From Alphaproteobacteria bacterium (lineage in GTDB: Bacteria > Pseudomonadota > Alphaproteobacteria > Reyranellales > Reyranellaceae): 64,000 bases of DNA. The first letter of the stretch is position 1. Each line of letters begins with the position of its first letter. The position numbers were made by a program, and so were the translations under genes. Under the pieces are notes generated by a model. That model was not told the origin of the DNA, searched no databases, and saw only the letters and a program-made list of their open reading frames with translations. The stretch covers positions 372,001 through 436,000 of the forward strand of contig JAHBYP010000005.1 of NCBI GenBank assembly GCA_019635875.1, in the 5' to 3' direction. Shown here piece after piece: positions 16,831 through 23,238 of the stretch.

Positions 16831-17274
16831 ATGCTGAACCTCGTCAAGATCGTCGCCGCTTTGCTCGGCTGCCTGGTCGTCGCCGACATCGTCGGCGTGA
16901 TCGCCTGCGTCGTGATCGACGTGGCGCCGCTGCGGTTCAAGAGCGCGCCCCTGCCCTACGTCATCTGGTTCGTGCTGGGCGTCTTCACCGGCCTGTTCGC
17001 CTACGGCGCCGCCGGCGCATGGACGGCACCGGACGCGGACAGGGAGTGGACCGAGCAGCCCGGCGCGGCGCGGCGCGGCATGCTGATCGTGGCCATCGGC
17101 GCGCTCGTGCTGATCGCGCTGGGCTTCCTCTTCCACGCGCTGTTCTGGAGCCGCGGCGTCGCCGGGGAATATTTCGTGCCCGACAGCGCACCGCACACGA
17201 TCGTCTTCTTCGCCAGCGTCGGCGCCTCGATGCTGCTGTTCCACCGCCTGCTGATGCCGGCAGCCAGGACCTAG
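16831..17274 (+). CDS. Four-helix inner-membrane protein, unknown function
   Basis: The gene encodes 147 aa from the ATG at 16831 (MLNLVKIVAALLGCLVVADIVGV), with GGGA seven bases upstream; a GTG two codons earlier is an alternative. Four hydrophobic segments are visible (about 3-28, 40-60, 82-103 and 122-138). A charged cytosolic-looking loop (APDADREWTEQPGAARR) lies between the second and third. No domain is recognised. It is divergent from the Bug-family gene; the 170-bp spacer must hold both promoters but no clear boxes stand out. Confidence 0.62.
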   Translation: MLNLVKIVAALLGCLVVADIVGVIACVVIDVAPLRFKSAPLPYVIWFVLGVFTGLFAYGAAGAWTAPDADREWTEQPGAARRGMLIVAIGALVLIALGFLFHALFWSRGVAGEYFVPDSAPHTIVFFASVGASMLLFHRLLMPAART

Positions 17275-17309
17275 ACGCGATCGTATACGGGCAGTTTCAC
17301 TCATGAAGT

Positions 17310-17430
17310 ACCTTGCCCCGGAGGGGGAAGGTGGCGCGCAGCGCCGGATGGGGGATGCCTCAACGAAGCCGGTGTCCGTCTTCGACATCCCCCTTCCGCC
17401 CTTCGGGCACCTTCCCCCTCCGGGGGAAGG
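17310..17430. repeat. Dispersed inverted repeat, family B (CTTCCCCCTCCGGGGGAAGG type)
   Basis: The element has outer arms CCCCGGAGGGGGAAGGTGG and CACCTTCCCCCTCCGGGGGA, and inner arms GGGGGATG-C / GACATCCCCCTTCCGCCC. Each arm is itself a hairpin, so the element is a double or cruciform palindrome. Other copies are at 20213, 33060 and 34311. Confidence 0.85.
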
Positions 17431-17439
17431 GAATAAGTC

Positions 17440-17469
17440 TTACCTTCCCCCGCTGGCGGGGGAAGGTAA
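17440..17469. repeat. Perfect 14-bp stem hairpin next to family B repeat
   Basis: TTACCTTCCCCCGC, a 2-base loop, then GCGGGGGAAGGTAA form a perfect palindrome. It looks like an isolated arm-pair of family B. Nothing gene-like is seen between here and 17597. Confidence 0.75.
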
Positions 17470-17597
17470 GGGATGCTGTCGTGCCGAGCACCGCTAGGAA
17501 TCTAAATAATCCCTGTCCCACTTGCACCAAAGCGGCGTCGGCGACACGCGTAGGGGTATAAATTGCTCCCGGCGGCGAGAGGCGTAGCTTCGCCGCC

Positions 17598-18554
17598 ATG
17601 AGCACCGAACCCACACCCCCTCTCTCGCCGCGCCACGAGCGCTTCGTCCTGGAGTTCCTCAAGGACGGCAACGCCACCCAGGCCTATGTCCGCGCCGGCT
17701 ATTCGCCGCGCGGCGCACAGCCCAGCGCCTCCCGGCTCTTGCGTGACCCCCGGATCGAGGCCGCCATCACCGCCGGCCGGGCGCGCATGGCCCAGGCGCT
17801 CGAGGTCGACGTCACCCGCCTGGCCCAGGAATACGCCAGGATCGCCTTCGCCAATGTCGTGGACTTCCTCACCGTCGAGGCCGACGGCCGGGTGCGCGTC
17901 GACCTGATGAAGGCGAGCCAGGCGCAGTGCGCCAGCATCGTCGAGCTGAAGGTCAGCAACCATGGCAAACAAGAGCAGACCGTGACCCTGAAGCTCGGCA
18001 AGCTGCAGGCGCTGAACATGCTGACGAAGCAGGTCGGCCTGCTGGTGGCCAAGCCGAAGCCGGGGCTGACGCCGGAGGATCGCGAGCGCTACGAGGAGCG
18101 CATCGCCGGCTACGAGCGCGGGCTCGACCATAGAGATGAAGAGAAACGGCGCTGGCGCCAGGAGCTCGAGGAGGTGCGCGCGGCGCTCAAGGCGGCGCAC
18201 GCCACCATCGACGCCGCCAACCTGATCCGCCCCGGCCCCGGCAAGCCGCCGCCAGAGTCGCCTACGGAGTCGCCGCCCGCCGAGCCGCCACCCGCCGAGT
18301 CGCCGCCTGCCGAGACGAAAGCCGAGCCGCAGCGCGCGGTGGAGCCGGGCATGCCGACGACGCCGCCGCCGGATTACACGCCCGGCCATCTCAACGGCAA
18401 GATGATCCAACGCAGCGGGCCCCGGCTCGGGCCGAACTGGGCCGACGCCCTGCGCGACATGAAACCCGGCGGCTTCGACCCGCCCGGCTGTTCCAGGCAA
18501 GCCGAGGACTCCAGCGAGGAGATCGCCGCCCACATCCGCGCGGCATTACGGTGA
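17598..18554 (+). CDS. Phage terminase small subunit-like protein (orphan) with Pro-rich tail
   Basis: The 318-aa protein has an N-terminal 150 residues that match terminase small subunits (PF03592): LSPRHERFVLEFLKDGNATQAYVRAGYSPRGAQPSASRLLRDPRIEAAI forms the helix-turn-helix DNA-recognition part, and RLAQEYARIAFANVVDFL follows as in phage homologues. A coiled-coil (about 165-205, RERYEERIAGYERGLDHRDEEKRRWRQELEEVR) leads to a Pro/Glu-rich repeat region (PPAEPPPAESPPAE) and a conserved-looking C-terminus (WADALRDMKPGGF). No large terminase, portal or capsid gene is nearby, so it is an orphan or domesticated copy rather than part of a prophage. Confidence 0.8.
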   Translation: MSTEPTPPLSPRHERFVLEFLKDGNATQAYVRAGYSPRGAQPSASRLLRDPRIEAAITAGRARMAQALEVDVTRLAQEYARIAFANVVDFLTVEADGRVRVDLMKASQAQCASIVELKVSNHGKQEQTVTLKLGKLQALNMLTKQVGLLVAKPKPGLTPEDRERYEERIAGYERGLDHRDEEKRRWRQELEEVRAALKAAHATIDAANLIRPGPGKPPPESPTESPPAEPPPAESPPAETKAEPQRAVEPGMPTTPPPDYTPGHLNGKMIQRSGPRLGPNWADALRDMKPGGFDPPGCSRQAEDSSEEIAAHIRAALR

Positions 18555-18602
18555 AGCGGCGATGACGGGTCTGGCACTGCGCCCGTCCCTCTCCCACAAT
18601 GC

Positions 18603-18667
18603 TGTCATCCCGAGCGCCGTGAGGGATCCAGGATGGCGACTGGATCCCTCGCGGCGCTCGCGACGAC
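18603..18667. repeat. Dispersed palindromic repeat, family A
   Basis: This full copy has GCGCCGTGAGG and GCGGCGCTCG arm variants. It lies 18 bp upstream of the acyl-CoA synthetase start, so it is inside the leader or promoter of that gene, which is less usual for this family. Confidence 0.85.
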
Positions 18668-18685
18668 AACGGGGAGAGCACGCGT

Positions 18686-20209
18686 ATGGCAACCGGCATC
18701 ACGGCCGAGGACTGGATCGCGCATCACAGGCTGATGACGCCGCAGGCGCCGGCGGCGCATGACCTGGCGTCGGGGCGGCGCTTCACCTACGCGCAGCTCG
18801 ACGAACGCATCACCCGCGCGGCGCTGTGGCTGCGGGGCGCCTTCGGCGTGACGCGCGGCGATCGGGTCGCGGTGCTGTCGATGAACGACACCGACGTCTT
18901 CGAGCTGCAATTCGCCTGCCAGCGCCTGGGCGCGATCTTCATGCCGCTGAACTGGCGGCTGGCGGTGCCGGAGCTGGAGTTCATCGCCAGGGACTCGACG
19001 CCCGTCGTGCTGATCCACGGCACGGAGTTCGCCGAGGCGGCGCGCGCGGTGCAGAAGCTCGCCGCGATCCCGCACATCGCCAGCCTGGCCAACGGAAAGC
19101 ATAGCAATTACGAGGCCGGCCTCGCCGCCGCGACCGGCACGCTCGATCAGCCGGCGCTCGACCTCGATGACACCTGGACCATCATGTACACCTCGGGCAC
19201 CACCGGCCGGCCCAAGGGTGCGCGCATCACCTACAAGATGGCGGCGTTCAACTGCGTGCATTGCTCGATCGGCGTCGGGCTGACCTCGAAGAGCCGCAAC
19301 CTGGTGTTCCTGCCGACCTTCCACACCGGCGGGCTCAACGTCTACGGCAACCCGACCTTCCACACCGGCGGCTTCAACGTGGTGATGCGCGCCTTCGATG
19401 CCGCGCAGTTCCTGGCGCTGCTGACCGACAAGCAGCTCGGGCTGACCCATGCGCTGGGCGTGCCGACCAACTTCCTGATGCTGTCGCAGCAGCCGGGCTT
19501 CGCCGAGGCCGATTTCTCGCACCTGCATCACCTCGGCATCGGCGGCTCCGCCGCGCCGCTGCAGGTCATCGAGACCTTCTCGCGCAAGGGCGTGCCGATG
19601 CAGCAGCTCTGGGGCATGACCGAGACCGGGCCGCTGGGCCTGCTGCTGACGGCGGACAAGGCGCTCTCCAAAATCGGCTCGTCGGGCCTGCCGCCGCTCT
19701 ACGTGCACCTGAAGATCTGCGATCCCGAGGGCAACGAGGTCAAGCGCGGCGAGACCGGCGAGCTGATGATCAAGGGGCCCAACGTCACGCCGGGCTACTG
19801 GAACCGGCCGGAGGCCAACCGGACGTCGTTCACCGCGGACGGCTGGTTCCACACCGGCGACGCCGCACGCCAGGACGACGACGGCTACTACTATATCGTC
19901 GACCGCTGGAAGGACATGTTCATCTCCGGCGGCGAGAACGTCTATCCGGTCGAGGTCGAGAACGTGATCTACCAGCTCGACGGCGTGCTGGAGAACGCGG
20001 TGGTGGGCGTGCCGCACGACAAATGGGGCGAGGTCGGCCGCGCCTACGTGGTGCTGAAGCCCGGCGCCAACCTCGACGAGGGCGCCGTGCTCGACCACTG
20101 CGGCACCCAGCTGGCGCGCTACAAGGTGCCGAAGGAGGTGAGATTCATGGAGGAGCTGCCGCACAACGCCACCGGCAAGATCCTCAAGCACCAGCTGCCG
20201 CGGACATAG
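18686..20209 (+). CDS. AMP-forming acyl-CoA synthetase (FadD-like)
   Basis: This 507-aa ANL-superfamily ligase activates a carboxylic acid to its CoA thioester through an acyl-adenylate. Motifs are the P-loop IMYTSGTTGRPKGARITY (near residue 168), LWGMTETGPLG (A5 region), ADGWFHTGDAARQDDDGYYYIVDRWKDM (A7/A8 hinge with the Asp-Arg pair) and NATGKILKHQLPRT with the catalytic Lys near the C-terminus. The GGENVYPVEVENVIYQLDGV segment is standard. Substrate chain length cannot be read from sequence. GGGGAGAGC precedes the ATG. It ends directly at a family B repeat. Confidence 0.93.
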   Translation: MATGITAEDWIAHHRLMTPQAPAAHDLASGRRFTYAQLDERITRAALWLRGAFGVTRGDRVAVLSMNDTDVFELQFACQRLGAIFMPLNWRLAVPELEFIARDSTPVVLIHGTEFAEAARAVQKLAAIPHIASLANGKHSNYEAGLAAATGTLDQPALDLDDTWTIMYTSGTTGRPKGARITYKMAAFNCVHCSIGVGLTSKSRNLVFLPTFHTGGLNVYGNPTFHTGGFNVVMRAFDAAQFLALLTDKQLGLTHALGVPTNFLMLSQQPGFAEADFSHLHHLGIGGSAAPLQVIETFSRKGVPMQQLWGMTETGPLGLLLTADKALSKIGSSGLPPLYVHLKICDPEGNEVKRGETGELMIKGPNVTPGYWNRPEANRTSFTADGWFHTGDAARQDDDGYYYIVDRWKDMFISGGENVYPVEVENVIYQLDGVLENAVVGVPHDKWGEVGRAYVVLKPGANLDEGAVLDHCGTQLARYKVPKEVRFMEELPHNATGKILKHQLPRT

Positions 20210-20212
20210 TTC

Positions 20213-20332
20213 CCTTCCCCCGGAGGGGGAAGGTGCCCGAAGGGCAGAAGGGGGATGCCGAAGACGGACGCCGAACGGGTTGAGACATCCCCCTTCCGGC
20301 GCTGCGCGCCACCTTCCCCCTCCGGGGGAAGG
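20213..20332. repeat. Dispersed inverted repeat, family B
   Basis: It begins three bases after the synthetase stop. Outer arms are CTTCCCCCGGAGGGGGAAGG and CACCTTCCCCCTCCGGGGGA; the inner arms contain GGGGGATGCCG and GACATCCCCCTTCC. It probably ends the synthetase transcript. Confidence 0.85.
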
Positions 20333-20418
20333 TAAAAGGAGGCATAAGAGCCTTGCTGCACAATCAAACCGGCGCCTGCTAGTCTCGCCCCCGAACGCGA
20401 CCACCAGGGATGCCCGCC

Positions 20419-22662
20419 ATGAACGTCGAAGCCCCGGCCAGCAACAAATGGATCGGCCAGCGCACGCTTAGGCCCGACGGCCTCGACAAGGTCACCGGCC
20501 GCGCCGCCTATGCCGCCGACACCACCATGCCCGGCATGATCTGGGGCAAGGTGCTGCGCAGCCCGCACGCCCATGCCCGCATCAAGTCGATCGACACCGC
20601 GGCGGCCGAGAAGCTGCCGGGCGTCAAGGCGGTGATGACGGCGAAGGACATGGTGTTCTTCCCGGTCGAGAAGTCGGTGATGCTGGGCATCCAGGACATG
20701 CGCTGGATGTCGCGCAACGTCATGGCGCGCGACAAGGTGCTGTTCCCCGGCCACCCGGTCGCGGCGGTGGCGGCGACGACGCAGGCGATCGCCGCCCAGG
20801 CGCTCGAGCTGATCAAGGTCGACTACGAGGTGCTGCCTTTCGCCATCGACATCGAGGACGCGATCAAGCCCGACGCGCCGATCCTGCACGATCACATCCG
20901 CTTCAACGACAAGCCCTCGAACATCGCCGGCAAGCTCGAGCACAAGCTGGGCGACATCGAGGCCGGCTTCAAGGAAGCCGAGGTGATCGTCGAGCGCAAG
21001 TTCACCACCGAGCCGGTGCACCAGGGCTATATCGAGCCGCATGCCTGCCTGGTGAGCGTGCTGGCCGACGGCAAGGCGACGATCTGGAGCTCGAGCCAGG
21101 GCCAGTTCATGGTGCGCGCCATGTGCTCGTACCTCACGGGCATCCCGCAGAGCGACATCCGCGCCATCCCGGCGGAGATCGGCGGCGGCTTCGGTGGCAA
21201 GACCATCGTCTACCTCGAGCCGGTGGCGCTGATCCTGTCGCGCAAGTCAGGCAAGCCGGTGAAGATGCAGATGACGCGCGAGGAGGTCTTCCGCGCCTCG
21301 GGCCCGACCTCGGGCTCGGTGTGCACGGTCAAGCTCGGGGCGAAGAAGGACGGCACCCTGGTCGCCGCGCACGGCATCTTCTACCTGCAGGCGGGCGCCC
21401 TGCCCGGCTCGCCGATCCGCGGCGCGGCGGGCTGCTCCTTCGCGCCCTACAACATCCCCAACGTGCTGAGCCAGGGCTTCGACGTGGTGTCGAACCGCTC
21501 GAAGGTCGCCGCCTATCGCGCGCCCGGCGCGCCGATCGGCGCCTATGCGGTGGAGTGCACGATCGACGAGCTGTGCCAGAAGCTCGGCATGGATCCGCTG
21601 GAGTTCCGCCTGAAGAACGCCGCCAAGCAGGGCACCAAGGCCGCGCACGGCCCGGTGTTCCCGGTGATCGGCTACATGGAGACCATCAAGGCGGCGATGG
21701 CGCATCCGCACTACAAGGCGCCGCTCGGGCCGAACCAGGGCCGCGGCGTGGCCAGCGGCTTCTGGTTCAACGCCGGCGGCGAGTCGAGCGCGCAGGTCAA
21801 CATCAACGAGGACGGCACGGTCGTCGTCATCACCGGCCATCCCGATATCGGCGGCTCGCGCGCCTCGACCGCGAACATCACCGCCGAGCTGCTCGGCATC
21901 GACTACCGCAAGGTCAACGTGCTGATCGGCGACACCGCGACGATCGGCTTCTCCAACCTCACCGGCGGCAGCCGCGTCACCTACGCCTCGGCCATGGTGG
22001 TCACGCAGTCGACCGAGAAGGTGATCACCACGCTCAAGGAGCGCGCGGCCAAGATCTGGAAGATCGACCCCGACGCGGTGGTCTGGGAGAACGGCGAGGC
22101 GCGGCCGGCCGGCGACAACGCCGGCAAGTTCGACCCGCTGTCGCTGGCGCAGATCGCGGCGCGCGCCAGCGAGACCGGCGGGCCGATCGGCGGCGGAGTC
22201 TCGCTGAACACCACGGGCGCCGAGGGTGGCTTCGCCACCCATATCTGCGACGTCGAGCTCGATCCCGCGACCGGCCAGTCCAAGGTGGTGCGCTACACGT
22301 CCTTCCAGGATGTCGGCCGTGCGATCCATCCGGCGTACGTCGAGGGCCAGATGCAGGGCGGCGTGGCCCAGGGCATCGGCTGGGCGCTGAACGAGGAATA
22401 CATCTACGACAAGAACGGCCGCGTCGATAACGCGAGCTTCCTCGACTACCGCATGCCGGTGGCCTCGGACCTGCCGATGCTCGACACGGTGATGATCGAG
22501 ATCCCCAACCCGAAGCATCCCCAGGGCGTGCGCGGCGTCGGCGAGGTGCCGCTGGTGCCCGCACTGGCCGCCGTCGCCAACGCGCTCACCGCCGCGGCGG
22601 GCCACCGCTTCGACAGCCTGCCGATGTCACCGCCCAAGGTGCTGGCGGCGCTGGACAAGTAG
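20419..22662 (+). CDS. Xanthine dehydrogenase-family molybdopterin-binding subunit
   Basis: The gene encodes 747 aa from the ATG at 20419 (MNVEAPASNKWIGQ), chosen over an ATG nine bases earlier because AGGGA lies eight bases before it. It is a molybdenum hydroxylase large subunit: RPDGLDKVTGRAAYAADTTMPGMIWGKVLRSPHAHARI (N-terminal domain), GGGFGGKTIVYLEPVALILSRKSGKPVKMQMTREEVF, AYRAPGAPIGAYAVE in the active-site loop and GVRGVGEVPLVPALAAVANAL with the catalytic Glu near residue 709. The RAPG loop is closer to xanthine dehydrogenase/hydroxybenzoyl-CoA reductase types than the protein at 8825. No FeS or FAD subunit is adjacent. The preceding acyl-CoA synthetase could supply a CoA-thioester substrate; this is only suggestive. 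Confidence 0.9.
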   Translation: MNVEAPASNKWIGQRTLRPDGLDKVTGRAAYAADTTMPGMIWGKVLRSPHAHARIKSIDTAAAEKLPGVKAVMTAKDMVFFPVEKSVMLGIQDMRWMSRNVMARDKVLFPGHPVAAVAATTQAIAAQALELIKVDYEVLPFAIDIEDAIKPDAPILHDHIRFNDKPSNIAGKLEHKLGDIEAGFKEAEVIVERKFTTEPVHQGYIEPHACLVSVLADGKATIWSSSQGQFMVRAMCSYLTGIPQSDIRAIPAEIGGGFGGKTIVYLEPVALILSRKSGKPVKMQMTREEVFRASGPTSGSVCTVKLGAKKDGTLVAAHGIFYLQAGALPGSPIRGAAGCSFAPYNIPNVLSQGFDVVSNRSKVAAYRAPGAPIGAYAVECTIDELCQKLGMDPLEFRLKNAAKQGTKAAHGPVFPVIGYMETIKAAMAHPHYKAPLGPNQGRGVASGFWFNAGGESSAQVNINEDGTVVVITGHPDIGGSRASTANITAELLGIDYRKVNVLIGDTATIGFSNLTGGSRVTYASAMVVTQSTEKVITTLKERAAKIWKIDPDAVVWENGEARPAGDNAGKFDPLSLAQIAARASETGGPIGGGVSLNTTGAEGGFATHICDVELDPATGQSKVVRYTSFQDVGRAIHPAYVEGQMQGGVAQGIGWALNEEYIYDKNGRVDNASFLDYRMPVASDLPMLDTVMIEIPNPKHPQGVRGVGEVPLVPALAAVANALTAAAGHRFDSLPMSPPKVLAALDK

Positions 22663-22669
22663 CCTTTCT

Positions 22670-22734
22670 GTCATCCCGAGCGGAGCGAGGGATCCAGGCC
22701 GCCCCTGGATGTCTCGCTTCGCTCGACATGACAG
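22670..22734. repeat. Dispersed palindromic repeat, family A
   Basis: The repeat lies between the convergent hydroxylase and dodecin genes, overlapping neither. Arms are GTCATCCCGAGCGGAGCGAGG and CTCGCTTCGCTCGACATGACA. A bidirectional terminator role is likely. Confidence 0.85.
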
Positions 22735-22736
22735 GG

Positions 22737-22955
22737 TCAAGCCTTGGGCTCGTAGCGCAGGCCGAGCTTGAGCGTGACCTGGTAGCTCGCGACCTTGTTG
22801 TCGCGGATGGTGCCGCGCACCTCGGCGACCTCGAACCAGTCGAGGTTGCGCAGCGTGCGCGACGCCGTGCCGATCGCCGAGTCGATGGCGTCCGAGACCG
22901 ACTTGTCGGACGTGCCCACCACTTCGGTCTTCACGTACGTACGGTTGGTGGTCAT
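22737..22955 (-). CDS. Dodecin family flavin-binding protein
   Basis: The gene encodes 72 aa from the ATG at 22955 (MTTNRTYVKTEVVGTS), with GGGAGGGG upstream. Dodecins form hollow dodecamers that bind riboflavin, FAD or CoA and buffer flavins. Visible family features are YVKTEVVGTSDKSVSDAIDSAI, the LDWFEVAEVRG segment whose Trp stacks on the flavin, and the closing strand YQVTLKLGLRYEP. The length is normal. The only room for a promoter is the 70 bp to the hairpin at 23027, which has no obvious -10 box, so transcription may come from the small-ORF promoter further upstream by read-through. Confidence 0.92.
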   Translation of the reverse strand: MTTNRTYVKTEVVGTSDKSVSDAIDSAIGTASRTLRNLDWFEVAEVRGTIRDNKVASYQVTLKLGLRYEPKA

Positions 22956-23026
22956 GGGCCCCTCCCTCCCTGTCACGAACGGCCGGCGATCTCACGCACG
23001 TGGCAACGACGTGGCCCAAATGCAAG

Positions 23027-23052
23027 AAGGGCCGCCCTCGCGGGCGGCCCTT
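23027..23052 (-). terminator. Strong 11-bp hairpin closing the small mRNA (or attenuating dodecin)
   Basis: AAGGGCCGCCC (23027-23037) and GGGCGGCCCTT (23042-23052) pair perfectly around a 4-base loop. In the minus direction the hairpin follows the small ORF stop by about 40 nt and is trailed by CTTGCATTTGG, a weak U-tract. It can end the small transcript or act as an attenuator before dodecin. Confidence 0.65.
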
Positions 23053-23093
23053 CCATTGCCACGGCCTCGATTTCCGGGGCCAAGACGGCTCGA

Positions 23094-23171
23094 TCAGTCG
23101 GTGTTCCCCGAAGTGGAGACAGCAACGATCCAGGCCTTGGCCTTACGGGGCCGAACGTGACAATGAGACAC
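23094..23171 (-). CDS. rreB/rreR-type small ORF (25 codons) with extended Shine-Dalgarno
   Basis: The frame starts with GTG at 23171 and stops with TGA at 23096-23094. The peptide begins VSHCHVRPRKAKAWIVAV and ends SGNTD, basic in its first half. The GTG sits seven bases after AGGAGG within a 17-nt block perfectly complementary to the 16S rRNA 3' end. A promoter at 23210-23238 and a hairpin at 23027-23052 bracket it, giving a predicted mRNA of about 180 nt. A 165-nt Bradyrhizobiaceae mRNA (rreB) with a 17-nt Shine-Dalgarno, a GTG start and a very short peptide, and a Rhodobacter-lineage counterpart (rreR), have been described; all those traits recur here. Family membership is inferred from architecture, not from peptide alignment. 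The peptide may matter less than ribosome capture by the leader. Confidence 0.72.
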   Translation of the reverse strand: MSHCHVRPRKAKAWIVAVSTSGNTD

Positions 23172-23187
23172 TGGATCACCTCCTTTC
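23171..23187 (-). promoter_or_regulatory. Extended Shine-Dalgarno: 17 nt complementary to 16S rRNA 3' end
   Basis: Minus strand GAAAGGAGGTGATCCAG; its plus-strand complement CTGGATCACCTCCTTTC is the standard alphaproteobacterial 16S 3' terminus. The last G is also the first base of the GTG start codon. Ordinary sites pair over 4-8 nt. Confidence 0.85.
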
Positions 23188-23209
23188 GGTTGTTGGAACA
23201 AGGACAGGC

Positions 23210-23238
23210 ATTATGACGGATCGCGCGGCGCACGACAA
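23210..23238 (-). promoter_or_regulatory. Promoter of the small mRNA, overlapping the start of the divergent synthetase gene
   Basis: Reading the minus strand, TTGTCG (23238-23233), a 17-base spacer, and CATAAT (23215-23210) make a good sigma-70-type promoter. The predicted start is near 23203, giving a leader of about 30 nt before the GTG. The -10 box covers the ATG of the divergent acyl-CoA synthetase at 23213. Confidence 0.6.

Noticed and set aside
23171-23187. Fragment of a 16S rRNA gene (the motif equals the 16S 3' end)
   Set aside because: No other rRNA sequence flanks it; on the opposite strand it is an ideal Shine-Dalgarno region with a start codon at the right distance, which explains the match.
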